Positions 8,372-17,073 are shown, counted from the stretch's first letter. The stretch: DNA of 33,133 nucleotides from an uncultured Coriobacteriaceae bacterium (GCA_949298635.1 CASFXG010000013.1:1-33133); one strand, 5' to 3'. The notes: generated from the letters alone by a model not told the origin. Translations and numbers: made by a program.

Positions 8372-8400
8372 GACAACCTGAGTCCTGAACTCAGACTGTC
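8372..8400 (-). other. Intercistronic hairpin
   Basis: Inverted repeat 8372-8383 with 8389-8400 (11 of 12 pairs counting a wobble, 5-nt loop) located 9 nt after the deformylase-like stop in the direction of transcription. It has no T-run and may be an mRNA processing or stability element. Confidence 0.4.
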
Positions 8401-8409
8401 GCCCTCACA

Positions 8410-8826
8410 TTAGACGAGCTTGCCAGCGCAGTGGTCGATGCCGTGCTGCACGAGCTCGGCCGTCCAGCCGGACAGGCGCTTCGTGCGGCTCACAAGGTTG
8501 CCGTTCGAGATGACCTGGTAGCCCACAGAAATCATCTGGAAGCGCTTGACCTCGCTCACTTCTTCGAGCGAAAGACAGCTCTCCTGCGTCTGGTAGGGCT
8601 GCGCCGCCATCTTGATCTTGGGATTGAACATGACGGCGATACGGCCGTTGTCCTCATACGCGATGATCGCCTTGTTCGACCCGATCTGGTTCGCCGCCAG
8701 GCACACGCAATCCTCGAGCGACTCGATGGTGTCACGCAGGTCCTCCGCCACCTCCGCGTCCTCGGCCGTCGCCGGCTCGGCGGGCTTGCTCAGAAAGTCG
8801 CGATCCTTCACGATGTCCTTGATCAT
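8410..8826 (-). CDS. Peptide-deformylase-like protein lacking the catalytic glutamate
   Basis: A 138-residue member of the peptide deformylase superfamily. ATG 8826 is chosen because AGAAAGG is 6 nt upstream and MIKDIVKD matches the start of the short deformylases of this group. The three family motifs are present but altered: motif 1 is CVCLAANQ (residues 40-47; usually GxGLAAxQ), motif 2 is ESCLS (82-86; usually EGCLS) and motif 3 is HGIDH (128-132; usually HEIDH). The metal ligands Cys84, His128 and His132 are kept, but the general-base Glu is Gly129 (codon GGC), so normal deformylase activity is doubtful. The gene lies in a peptide uptake and hydrolysis cluster rather than next to fmt. 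It could be a non-catalytic metal or formyl-peptide binder or a divergent hydrolase. Confidence 0.8.
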   Translation of the reverse strand: MIKDIVKDRDFLSKPAEPATAEDAEVAEDLRDTIESLEDCVCLAANQIGSNKAIIAYEDNGRIAVMFNPKIKMAAQPYQTQESCLSLEEVSEVKRFQMISVGYQVISNGNLVSRTKRLSGWTAELVQHGIDHCAGKLV

Positions 8827-8874
8827 GGAAATCCTTTCTATCAATGAGTTGAGACGAGCACATCCCCAAATATC

Positions 8875-10140
8875 CTACGCGATACCCAGCATGTCGCAGA
8901 GGGTGAGCATATAGATCTCTGCGGCGTGCACCACATCCTCTACATCGACATCCTCGTTGTAGCCATGGATGCCGTCGTTGTTCGCAGGGCCGAACTGCAC
9001 CGTCGGGCAGCCCAGGAGGCGGTAGTTGGCAGCGTCGCTCGACGCCCACTGGTATGCGGGCAGGCACTCCTCGCCCCACACGGCCTCGATATTCTTCTTC
9101 AAGCTCGTCACGAGCGTGCAGGTATCGCTCGTCACATTGCCCTCGGTGATCCACTCGTACTCGGCCTCGACGCCCTCAACGCCACTCTTGGCGATGACCT
9201 CGTCCACCGTAGCGACGACCTCGTCATGATCCGTGCCGAACGGCAGACGCACATCAACGTAGGCCTTCGCGATGTCGGGAACCTGGTTGATCTTCGCGCC
9301 TCCCTCGATGATGCCCACATTGCACGAGATGTGGTCGATCACGTTGCCCACGCCCGGCGTGGGGATGGAGCGCTCCGCGATGGTACGCGAATTCGCCACG
9401 GCGCGCGCATGCTCCGGCAGGAAGTGACCGGGCACCTTGATGATCTCGTCGATATTCACGAGCACACGGGAAAGCTTCACGATGGCGTTGTCGCCCTTGT
9501 AGTTGTTCGTGGCACCATGTCCCGGCGTGCCATGGGCGATGAGCGTGAGGTGCAGAATGCCCTTCTGGCCGATCTCGATCGTATCGTGCCCCGTGGGCTC
9601 GCCCACCATGACTGCATTCGCGCCGTCGGCATAGCCGTTCTCGCAGAACCACTTGGTACCCGAGCCGGCGATCTCCTCGTCGCACACCATGTGCAGGCGG
9701 ATGTCGCCTTTAAGCTCGCAGCCGCTCTTACGGAGCAGCGCCATGCTGAAGAGCAGCACCGCGAGACCGCACTTCATGTCGGACGTACCGCGCCCGTGGA
9801 TCTTACCGTCATAGACCTCGCCACCGAACGGATCGAAGTCCCAGCCAGAGCGCTCACCCACCGGGATCACGTCGACGTGGCCGTTGAGCACCACGCGGAA
9901 GCCGCCCTCCGGGTCGCCCATCTGGGCTAGCACCATCGGGTACTCTTCACCCGCATCTCCGATCAGGCGCTCGAAGGGGATGTCGGCGGCCTCGAGATAC
10001 TCCTCGACGAAGCGCACCGCGGGCTCCTGGCTGTCGATGGGACTCTGGTTCTTGATCTTGATGAGATCGCAGCACAGCTTGATGAGCTCGTCCTTGCGCG
10101 CCAGCACCTCCTGGTGCAGCTGCTCCTTCGTCATGGTCAC
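8875..10140 (-). CDS. M20 family metallopeptidase (ArgE/DapE type)
   Basis: Cytoplasmic di-zinc amidohydrolase or peptidase (about 421 aa). Motifs are NGHVDVIPVG with the first zinc ligand, GRGTSDMKCGLAVLL with the bridging Asp, CDEEIAGSGT with the catalytic Glu pair, MVGEPTGHD, and a last His in NDGIHGYNEDV. The middle segment HGTPGHGATNNYKGDNAI is the lid/dimerisation domain. GTG 10140 sits 8 nt after AGAAGG; an ATG at 10134 is 14 nt from it and remains possible. ArgE, DapE and dipeptidases cannot be told apart here, but its position directly after dppF suggests it acts on imported peptides or acylated amino acids. Confidence 0.88.
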   Translation of the reverse strand: MTMTKEQLHQEVLARKDELIKLCCDLIKIKNQSPIDSQEPAVRFVEEYLEAADIPFERLIGDAGEEYPMVLAQMGDPEGGFRVVLNGHVDVIPVGERSGWDFDPFGGEVYDGKIHGRGTSDMKCGLAVLLFSMALLRKSGCELKGDIRLHMVCDEEIAGSGTKWFCENGYADGANAVMVGEPTGHDTIEIGQKGILHLTLIAHGTPGHGATNNYKGDNAIVKLSRVLVNIDEIIKVPGHFLPEHARAVANSRTIAERSIPTPGVGNVIDHISCNVGIIEGGAKINQVPDIAKAYVDVRLPFGTDHDEVVATVDEVIAKSGVEGVEAEYEWITEGNVTSDTCTLVTSLKKNIEAVWGEECLPAYQWASSDAANYRLLGCPTVQFGPANNDGIHGYNEDVDVEDVVHAAEIYMLTLCDMLGIA

Positions 10141-10230
10141 GATGCGATCCTTCTTTCTTGCTCGAAACCTTCTCAACGTCGTTGCGGGCGCGTCGCAGCT
10201 TCTGCCGCACCCGCGCCCGCAACGCTTCAT

Positions 10231-11313
10231 CTACTCCTCGGTCGCGCTTCCGTGCGCAACGACGTCGTGGTAACGGAAGCACGCCACCTGGTGCCCAGGC
10301 TCGACCTCGGCAAGCGCGGGTCGCTCGGCGCGACAGCGCTCCTCGGCGAACGGGCAGCGACCGGCGAGCGGGCAGCCCATCTGCTCGCCCACGGGACTGG
10401 CGATCTCGCCCTTAAGCTTGATCTCGTCCGTCTTCTGGAAGGGGCTCTCCGGCGGCACGGCGGAAAGCAGCGCCTGCGTGTAAGGATGCAGCGGATTCTC
10501 GTACACCCGATGCGCCGGACAAAGCTCCACCACACGACCAAGGTACATGATCGCGATGCGATCCGAGATGTGCTTGATCACGGAAAGATCGTGGCTGATG
10601 AAGATGTAGGTAAGGCCGCGGTCGCGCTGCAGGCGGCGGAAGAGGTTGAGCACCTGCGCCTGGATGGACACGTCGAGCGCGGAGACCGGCTCGTCGCACA
10701 CGATGATCTTGGGATCGAGCACGAGAGCGCGCGCCACGTTGATGCGCTGGCGCTGGCCGCCTGAGAACTCGTGGGGGTAGCGCTCCATGTGCTGCACATC
10801 GAGGCCGACCTCTTTCATGAGGCCGAACGCAATGCGCTCGCGCTCCTTCGCATCCTTGGCGAGGCCGTAGATGCGAAGCGGCTCCTCGATAGCGCGAAGC
10901 GCCGTGAAGCGCGGGTCGAGCGAGGAATACGAATCCTGGAACACCATCTGGATGTTCTTACGCATGGCCTTGAGCTCGGCACCCGTAAGACCGGTAATGT
11001 CCTGCCCGTCGTAGAGGATTCTGCCGGAAGTCGCACGGTGCAGCTGCACCACACAGCGGCCGAGCGTGGACTTGCCGCAACCCGATTCACCGATAATGCC
11101 GAGCGTCTCGCCCTCGTACACGTCGAGCGACACGTCGGACAGCGCATGCAGCACCTTCGACTTATCGAAGAGGCCGTCGCCGCGGAGCTTGAAGTCCTTG
11201 CAGAGGTTGCGGATGGACAGGATCGGCTTGCGCGCGCCCGCCGCTTCCTCAGCCGGTGCGGCGGATGCCGACTCGGGCGCCACCACGCCCGCATGTTCCA
11301 TGGCTTCGCTCAT
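10231..11313 (-). CDS. dppF: Dipeptide/oligopeptide ABC transporter ATPase, DppF/OppF type
   Basis: Cytoplasmic ATPase (360 aa), one of two for the peptide importer. Walker A is GESGCGKST, the signature is FSGGQRQRINVARAL, and Walker B is IIVCDEPVSALDVS. The C-terminal oligopeptide-transporter extension with the pattern CPLAGRCPFAEERC, whose cysteines bind an iron-sulfur cluster in related proteins, is present. Its ATG overlaps the stop of dppD (ATGA), indicating translational coupling. The N-terminus (about 25 residues) is alanine-rich and variable. Peptide length preference is not readable; Dpp versus Opp naming is conventional. Confidence 0.92.
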   Translation of the reverse strand: MSEAMEHAGVVAPESASAAPAEEAAGARKPILSIRNLCKDFKLRGDGLFDKSKVLHALSDVSLDVYEGETLGIIGESGCGKSTLGRCVVQLHRATSGRILYDGQDITGLTGAELKAMRKNIQMVFQDSYSSLDPRFTALRAIEEPLRIYGLAKDAKERERIAFGLMKEVGLDVQHMERYPHEFSGGQRQRINVARALVLDPKIIVCDEPVSALDVSIQAQVLNLFRRLQRDRGLTYIFISHDLSVIKHISDRIAIMYLGRVVELCPAHRVYENPLHPYTQALLSAVPPESPFQKTDEIKLKGEIASPVGEQMGCPLAGRCPFAEERCRAERPALAEVEPGHQVACFRYHDVVAHGSATEE

Positions 11314-12350
11314 CGCGCGCCCCCTTCTCTCACGAGGCCGCCCTTACCATCCTGCAGGTGACACGCTACGATGTGCCCGGGCGCTACCTCGCGGACGGGC
11401 GGCACCTCGCGGCTGCAGATCTCGGTCGCATACGGGCAGCGATTGCAGAAGTTGCAGCACTCACCCGTGAGGCGCAAATCGGGCGGAACGCCCGGAATGG
11501 TCTTCAAGTCCTCGTTCTCGTTATCCGAGAGCTTGGGCATGGAATCCAGAAGACCCCAGGTGTAGGGGTGCAACGGGTTCGCATAGAGCTCTTCGGTGGA
11601 CGCGTGCTCCACGGTGCGCCCCGCATACATGACCATAACCTCGTCGGCCATCTTCCACACGATACCGAGGTTGTGCGTGATTAAGAGGATCGCCGTGCCG
11701 AACGTGTCCTGCAGGCTCTTCAGCAGGTCGAGCACCTGCGACTGCACGGTCACGTCGAGCGCCGTGGTGGGCTCGTCGGCAATGATGAACTTCGGCTTCA
11801 AGCTCATGGCCATGGCGATGATCACGCGCTGGCACATGCCGCCGGAAAGCTCATAGGGATAGGAATCCATGCGGCGCTCGGGCTCGGGGATGCCCACGAG
11901 GCGCAGCATCTCGATAGCGCGCTCGCGCGCCTCGGTCTTCGAGATGTTCTCGTGCGCCCGGATGAGCTCAATCATCTGGCTACCCACCTTGAACACCGGA
12001 TCGAGCGACGTCATGGGATCCTGGTAGATCATGGCGATGTCTTTGCCGCGCAGCGCCAGAAGCTCGCGCATGTCGATATGCACCATGTCCTTGCCGTCGA
12101 ACGTGATGGTACCGCCCTCGATCTTGCCCGCCTTGGGTAGCAGACGGATCACCGAGGACGCGGTGACGCTCTTACCCGAACCCGATTCGCCCACGATACC
12201 GAGGGTCTTGCCGCGATCGAGGGTAAAGCTCACACCGTCCACCGCGCGGGCGATACCCGCAGAGGTATGGAAATACGTCTTGAGGTCGCGCACCTCGAGA
12301 AGGTGCTCGCTCGTGGCGGCCGTGGTCGCCGCTTCCGTGGTCTCAGCCAT
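11310..12350 (-). CDS. dppD: Dipeptide/oligopeptide ABC transporter ATPase, DppD/OppD type
   Basis: Partner ATPase (346 aa). Walker A is GESGSGKSV, the signature is LSGGMCQRVIIAMAM, Walker B is FIIADEPTTALDVT, and the C-terminal Cys motif is CCNFCNRCPYATEIC. ATG 12350 follows GGAGGG by 6 nt, 12 nt after the dppC stop. GSGKSV in place of GSGKST is the common DppD form. It is co-transcribed with the permease genes and forms the heterodimeric ATPase with DppF. Confidence 0.92.
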   Translation of the reverse strand: MAETTEAATTAATSEHLLEVRDLKTYFHTSAGIARAVDGVSFTLDRGKTLGIVGESGSGKSVTASSVIRLLPKAGKIEGGTITFDGKDMVHIDMRELLALRGKDIAMIYQDPMTSLDPVFKVGSQMIELIRAHENISKTEARERAIEMLRLVGIPEPERRMDSYPYELSGGMCQRVIIAMAMSLKPKFIIADEPTTALDVTVQSQVLDLLKSLQDTFGTAILLITHNLGIVWKMADEVMVMYAGRTVEHASTEELYANPLHPYTWGLLDSMPKLSDNENEDLKTIPGVPPDLRLTGECCNFCNRCPYATEICSREVPPVREVAPGHIVACHLQDGKGGLVREGGAR

Positions 12351-12362
12351 GGCACGCCCTCC

Positions 12363-13277
12363 TTACTGCTTCTGCTTGGGGTCGAACACGTCACGGATGC
12401 CGTCGCCCAGAAGGTTGAAGCCGAGCACCGTGAGCAGGATGAAGATGCCGGAGATCGTGGCGATGTGCGGCGCGCTCTGCAGGCAGGTGCGGCCACCGGC
12501 GAGGATGTTGCCCCACGAGGGATCCGGCGGGGTGATGCCGATGCCCAAGAACGAAAGCGATGCCTCGGAGATGATCGAGCTCGCGACGTTCAGCGTGAAG
12601 TACACGATGATGGGCGAGATGGCATTCGGCAGGATGTGCGCGAAGAGAATGCGCAGCGGGCTCGCGCCCAGCACGCGCTCCGCGTTGCAGTACTCCTCGG
12701 TCTTCACGATGTGTACCTGTCCGCGCACCACGCGCGCGAAGCTCGGCACGTTTGCCACGCCGATGGCGATGATGACGTTTTGCACGCCCGTCCCCAGAAT
12801 CGTCATGAGGATGAGCGCGAGCAGGATGAACGGGTAGGCCATCATGCCGTCCATGATGCGCATGATGATGGAATCGACGATGCCGCCGAAGAAGCCCGCG
12901 AAGAGTCCGAGCAGGATGCCCACGATGCCGCCGAGCACCGTGCCGCCCACGGCGACGAAGATCGACACGCGGGCACCGTACATCACACGCGACAGCAGGT
13001 CGCGGCCGTATTCATCCGTGCCGAGGATGTGTCCCTCGTAGCCCGGCCCCTGGTAGGCGTCGACGATGTCGAAGCTGTTGGGATCGTACGGGGCGATGAT
13101 GGGCGCCAGAAGCGCCATGGCCACCATGATGACCACGATGACGAGGCCGACGACGGCCATCTTGTTGCGCGTGAGCTTGTGCCAGGCGTTGTTCGCGCGG
13201 CGCTCGCGCTTGAGCATCTCGAGGACGGCCTCCTCGCTCATGGGGGCACCGGCCGTTGCTTGCTTGGTGTCTGCCAT
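12363..13277 (-). CDS. dppC: Dipeptide/oligopeptide ABC transporter permease, DppC/OppC type
   Basis: Inner-membrane permease (304 aa). Start taken at 13277, one nucleotide after the dppB stop, with GAGG about 6 nt upstream. The N-terminal cytoplasmic part RERRANNAWHKLTRNKMAVVG leads into the first membrane span, as in the OppC_N domain. The loop HILGTDEYGRDLLSRVMYGARVS and the EAA-type cytoplasmic loop ERVLGASPLRILFAHILPN are characteristic. About six spans are visible. It pairs with DppB. Confidence 0.92.
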   Translation of the reverse strand: MADTKQATAGAPMSEEAVLEMLKRERRANNAWHKLTRNKMAVVGLVIVVIMVAMALLAPIIAPYDPNSFDIVDAYQGPGYEGHILGTDEYGRDLLSRVMYGARVSIFVAVGGTVLGGIVGILLGLFAGFFGGIVDSIIMRIMDGMMAYPFILLALILMTILGTGVQNVIIAIGVANVPSFARVVRGQVHIVKTEEYCNAERVLGASPLRILFAHILPNAISPIIVYFTLNVASSIISEASLSFLGIGITPPDPSWGNILAGGRTCLQSAPHIATISGIFILLTVLGFNLLGDGIRDVFDPKQKQ

Positions 13278-13278
13278 G

Positions 13279-14238
13279 TTACGCCTCACTTCCGCCCTCG
13301 TAGCTGACTTTGGGATTGATGATGGTGTACACGACGTCGACCACCAAGTTCACGAACACGAACACCACTGCGCTGAAGAGCACGATACCCTGGATGAGGG
13401 CGTAGTCGCGGCTGTTGACCGAGTTCACGATGAGTGTGCCGATCCCCGGCCACGAGAAGATGCTCTCCGTGAGGATGGCGCCCGCGAACGCGCCGGCCAG
13501 CTGCAGGCCGAGCACCGTCACGATGGGCGGCAGGGCGTTCTTGAATGCGTGCTTCCACACCACGACGCTCTCGCGGATGCCGCGCGAACGGAGCGCCTTG
13601 ATGTACTCGCCGCCGATGGTCTCGAGCACGCTCGAGCGCGTGATGCGCGCGAACGTCGCAGCGGGGATCGTTGCCAAGCAGGTGACGGGCAAGATCATGT
13701 GGCTCACCACGTCCCACAGGCCGTCTGACCACGAGCCGATACCAATCGCCGGGAGCCACCCTAGGTTCACGCTGAACGTGAGCACGAGCATGAGCGCGAG
13801 CCAGAAGATGGGCATGGACACGCCCACGAGTGCAAGCACCATGAAGACGTAGTCGAACCAGGTGTTCTGATGCACGGCGGACTCCACACCGATGACCACG
13901 CCCAGCACGAGCGCGATCACAAGGCTCGTCAAGGTGATGGAGAGCGTGGCGGGCAGGCGCTCCAAGATCACCGGCAGCACAGGGCCGCTATAGGTATAGG
14001 AATAGCCGAAATCGCCCTGGAAAAGACCAAGAAGGTACTCCACATACTGCTCGAGCATGGGACGGTTGAGCCCCATCTCTTCTTCCAAGGTGGCGATGGC
14101 ATCGGGCGATGCCTGCGGGCCCAGCATCTGCATCGCTGGGTTGCCCGGAATCATGCGCGTGAGGATAAACGTGAGCGTCACCACGACGAACAGCACCGGG
14201 ATCGTTTGGAGCAACCGTTTCAAAATGGTCTTTGCCAC
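13279..14238 (-). CDS. dppB: Dipeptide/oligopeptide ABC transporter permease, DppB/OppB type
   Basis: Inner-membrane permease (319 aa). The GTG at 14238 is preferred because GGGAAGG lies 9 nt upstream and the translation then starts VAKTILKRLLQTIPVLFVV, the usual OppB beginning; another GTG at 14256 would overlap that site. Typical segments are ILTRMIPGNPA after the first span, DFGYSYTYSGPV, and the EAA loop YIKALRSRGIRESVVVWKHAFKNALPP. About six spans. It follows dppA after a terminator, so its level is probably below that of the binding protein. Confidence 0.9.
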   Translation of the reverse strand: MAKTILKRLLQTIPVLFVVVTLTFILTRMIPGNPAMQMLGPQASPDAIATLEEEMGLNRPMLEQYVEYLLGLFQGDFGYSYTYSGPVLPVILERLPATLSITLTSLVIALVLGVVIGVESAVHQNTWFDYVFMVLALVGVSMPIFWLALMLVLTFSVNLGWLPAIGIGSWSDGLWDVVSHMILPVTCLATIPAATFARITRSSVLETIGGEYIKALRSRGIRESVVVWKHAFKNALPPIVTVLGLQLAGAFAGAILTESIFSWPGIGTLIVNSVNSRDYALIQGIVLFSAVVFVFVNLVVDVVYTIINPKVSYEGGSEA

Positions 14239-14256
14239 GATATGCCGCCTTCCCAC

Positions 14257-14298
14257 AAAAAAGCCGGGCCCCGGCGCGTTGTAGCGCTGGAGCCCGGT
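14257..14298 (-). terminator. Intrinsic terminator/attenuator between dppA and dppB
   Basis: On the minus strand, arms 14298-14284 and 14277-14263 form about 14 bp with one internal mismatch and a 6-nt loop, followed by six U residues (14262-14257). Located 10 nt after dppA, it should reduce transcription into the permease and ATPase genes. Confidence 0.85.
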
Positions 14299-14307
14299 CG
14301 AAGACCG

Positions 14308-15957
14308 TTACTGGGCGAGGGAGATGTTCACCTCGGAGTTGCAGATGATGGCCTTGTTATCGGCACGCTGCACGTAGCCCTGGACGTCGCTCGTAAGACC
14401 GGTGTTCACGAGCTCGGAGGCGTACACGATCACCGGGTCGTAACCCACGATGGCCTTAAGGGCGTCGCTGTAGTACTTGGCGCGCTCGTCCTGGTCGGTG
14501 ACGGCGTTCGCCTGGGCGAGCAGGTCATCGACCTCCTCGTGGCTGAAGTGCATGCCGTTGCCCATGGAACCAAGCATGTCCGTGCTGAAGAGCTGGTTCA
14601 GGAAGAACCACGGATCGGGGTACCAAGACCAGCTCACGCCGTACATGTCGGGCGTGCCGGCGGCGGCAGCCTCGGAGAACGTGCCCCAGTCGGAAACGTG
14701 GATGTCCACGTCGACGTTGAGGTTGTTCTTCAGGCTCTGCTTGACGATGGTCGCCATGCGCTGACGGGCATCGGTGTTGGAGATGTAGAGGGTGAGCGTG
14801 AGGCCGTCGGCATAGCCCGCCTCGGCGAGGAGCTCCTTGGCCGCATCGGGATCGTACTGCGGCACGAGCTCTTCCACGGCCTCGTCGTAGCCCCAGCTAC
14901 CGCGCGGCAGCGGCACGCTCGCGACCGACGCCTCGCCGTAGGGGTACGCGCCCTTGCACAGCTCCTCACGGTCGAGCGCCATGATGAGCGCCTTGCGGAC
15001 GCGCTGGTCGGCGGTGGGGCCGTTCACCTGGTTGAAGGCGACGAAGGCGATATGCAGGCCTTCGGACTGCTCGAGCACGAGCTCGCTGTTGTTCTTCACG
15101 TTGTTGATGGCCTCGCCGGTGAGCGAGGTGGCGATGTTGAGCTCGCCGGTGGCAAGCGCGTTCACGGCCTGGTTCATGTCAGAGATCGTGCGGATGACGA
15201 TGCCGTCGAGATACGGGGTCGGGCCCCAGTAGGTGTCGTTGCGCTCCACCTCGGCCTGCTGGTCGAGGACGAACTCCTTGAGCTTGAACGGTCCGGTGCC
15301 GATGAGGTGGTTGCCGAAGTCGTCGCCCCAGCCCTCGCACTCATCGCGCGGGATGATGACGTTGCCGGAGTCCGTGAGCGCCGTGATGAACGACGCGGCC
15401 GGGTACTTCAGCACGCACTCGATCTGCGTATCGGAGATGACGTTGCAGTGGTCGAGCATCTCGAGGCGCTTGAGGGCGCTTTGCTGGGCGGAGCGCTCGA
15501 GCGAGAACTTGACGTCATCGGCGACCATGGTGCGGCCGTCCTGGTACTCGCCGGGCTGGAAGACCACGTCGTCGCGCAGGTTGAAGGTATAGGTGAGGCC
15601 GTCGGAGGACACGGTCCAGTCGGTGGCCAGGTTGGGGCCGACCTCGGAAAGGTCCATCTTGTACGCGACGAGCGTGTCGCAGATGGTGCAGATGATCTGC
15701 GACTCATAGCTGCCCGTGTACTTCACGGGATCGAGGTAGCGGGGTGCCGAGGACTGGGACAGCGAGAGCACGCCGCCCGAGGCCTGCTCGCCCGAAGCCG
15801 CGGCGGAGCCGGAACCGCCACCATCGCTCGCGCAGCCGGCAACGCCGAGCATACCCAGGCCGGCGCCGAAGAGCGCGGCGTTACGCAGGAAGCCGCGGCG
15901 GCTGAGGCACGCAGTGGACTGCGCGACGTCAAGCTTGATCTCGTCGTTCTTCTTCAT
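14308..15957 (-). CDS. dppA: Peptide ABC transporter substrate-binding lipoprotein, DppA/OppA type
   Basis: Extracellular peptide-binding lipoprotein (549 aa; SBP_bac_5 family). The N-terminus contains a twin-arginine pattern SRRGFLRNA, a hydrophobic core and the lipobox VAGC with Cys42, followed by a Gly/Ser-rich linker. The mature protein shows family hallmarks: YTFNLRDDVVFQPGE, DVKFSLERS, IGTGPFKL, VRKALIMALDREELC and WYPDPWFFLNQLFSTD. ATG 15957 is preceded by GGGAGGAAGG. It is the first gene of the minus-strand peptide locus and is divergent from the DUF1177 gene. Ligand length is unknown. Confidence 0.93.
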   Translation of the reverse strand: MKKNDEIKLDVAQSTACLSRRGFLRNAALFGAGLGMLGVAGCASDGGGSGSAAASGEQASGGVLSLSQSSAPRYLDPVKYTGSYESQIICTICDTLVAYKMDLSEVGPNLATDWTVSSDGLTYTFNLRDDVVFQPGEYQDGRTMVADDVKFSLERSAQQSALKRLEMLDHCNVISDTQIECVLKYPAASFITALTDSGNVIIPRDECEGWGDDFGNHLIGTGPFKLKEFVLDQQAEVERNDTYWGPTPYLDGIVIRTISDMNQAVNALATGELNIATSLTGEAINNVKNNSELVLEQSEGLHIAFVAFNQVNGPTADQRVRKALIMALDREELCKGAYPYGEASVASVPLPRGSWGYDEAVEELVPQYDPDAAKELLAEAGYADGLTLTLYISNTDARQRMATIVKQSLKNNLNVDVDIHVSDWGTFSEAAAAGTPDMYGVSWSWYPDPWFFLNQLFSTDMLGSMGNGMHFSHEEVDDLLAQANAVTDQDERAKYYSDALKAIVGYDPVIVYASELVNTGLTSDVQGYVQRADNKAIICNSEVNISLAQ

Positions 15958-16031
15958 GGTTCCTTCCTCCCTCGAGAGACCGCGTCCCGGGGGCAGCCCG
16001 GCGCGGCGATTGCGTTACGCACGATGGCTGT

Positions 16032-16086
16032 GCAGTACGCATACTGGTAACGTGATAGTATGACAGATGTTTTTCTGCTGTACTGC
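16032..16086. promoter_or_regulatory. Inverted repeats in the divergent dppA/DUF1177 promoter region
   Basis: Two nested dyads lie in the 177-bp divergent region: GCAGTAC (16032-16038) with GTACTGC (16080-16086), and CATACT (16040-16045) with AGTATG (16057-16062). No clear -35/-10 pair was found on either strand. The location suggests operators controlling both transcripts; this is inferred. Confidence 0.35.
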
Positions 16087-16134
16087 GCCATATGCAGCCG
16101 TTCACTTTATTGAAACAGAGCGAAGGAGACCGCC

Positions 16135-17067
16135 ATGCTATTCCGCCAGATGCTCGAGATCTACGATCTTATTGACAAACCGCAGGCGAGCGGCCAAGAA
16201 ATCGCCGAATTGTTGAAGCAGCGCGGTGCCGAGGACGTCGTGGTCGAGACCGTTACCAGCGAGACAGGCTCCACAGATTGCATAAAAGTCCTCATTTCTG
16301 GCATAAACGGCAAGAGCCGGGGCGGCGATGCGCCCACGCTCGGCGTCGTGGGACGCTTGGGCGGTTTGGGCGCGCGTCCGGAGCTGATCGGCGCCGTTTC
16401 GGACGGCGACGGCGCGGTGGCGGCGCTCACCTGCGCTCTCAAACTCGTGGAGATGCACACGGCAGGTGACGTGCTCCCCGGCGACGTAATCGTTGCCACG
16501 CACGTGTGCCCCGATGCCCCCACGCAACCGCACGACCCGGTTCCCTTCATGGATTCCCCCATCGACATGGAAACCATGAATCGCATGGAAGTCGACTCGC
16601 GCATGGACGCGATCCTCTCCATCGACACCACCAAGGGCAACCGCGTCATCAACGTGAACGGCATCGCCATCTCTCCCACCACCAAGGACGGCTACATCCT
16701 GCCCGTCGCAAACGACCTCATGGACGTCATGACGCGCGTGACCGGCAAGATGCCGCAGGTGTTCGCCCTCTCGCAGCAGGATATCACGCCGTACGGCAAC
16801 GACCTGCACCACCTGAACTCGATCCTGCAGCCCACCACCGCAACGAGCGCGCCCGTGGTGGGCGTTGCGATCGCCACCGAGCAGATGGTCGCCGGCTGCG
16901 CCACCGGTGCGAGCCACGGCACGGACGTGGAGGAGGCAGCGCGCTTCGCCGTCGAGGTCGCCAAGGTCTTCGGCGCCGGCTCGTGCTCGTTCTACGACGA
17001 GGCCGAATGGGCGCACCTCACGAAGCTCTACGGCACCATGGAGCGCTTCCAGGGCTTCGGCGCCTAA
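16135..17067 (+). CDS. DUF1177 family protein
   Basis: A 310-residue soluble protein of the DUF1177 family (PF06675), function unknown. ATG 16135 follows AAGGAG by 6 nt. Conserved-looking blocks are APTLGVVGRLGGLGARPE (about 66-83), SDGDGA (89-94), ATHVCPDAP with H123 and C125, HDPVPFMDSP with H133, ILSIDTTKGN and GCATGASHGTDVEEAARFAVE. The acidic and histidine-rich blocks suggest a metal-dependent hydrolase-like fold, but that is inference. It is transcribed divergently from a dipeptide transporter operon that carries M20 and M18 peptidases, so a role in peptide or amino-acid catabolism is likely. No signal peptide or membrane span is seen. Confidence 0.85.
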   Translation: MLFRQMLEIYDLIDKPQASGQEIAELLKQRGAEDVVVETVTSETGSTDCIKVLISGINGKSRGGDAPTLGVVGRLGGLGARPELIGAVSDGDGAVAALTCALKLVEMHTAGDVLPGDVIVATHVCPDAPTQPHDPVPFMDSPIDMETMNRMEVDSRMDAILSIDTTKGNRVINVNGIAISPTTKDGYILPVANDLMDVMTRVTGKMPQVFALSQQDITPYGNDLHHLNSILQPTTATSAPVVGVAIATEQMVAGCATGASHGTDVEEAARFAVEVAKVFGAGSCSFYDEAEWAHLTKLYGTMERFQGFGA

Positions 17068-17073
17068 CCCACC

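Noticed and set aside
13870..16050. 726-codon plus-strand open frame
   Set aside because: It is antisense to dppB and dppA, whose products are clearly recognisable; the plus-strand translation is His/Val/Arg-rich without any domain.
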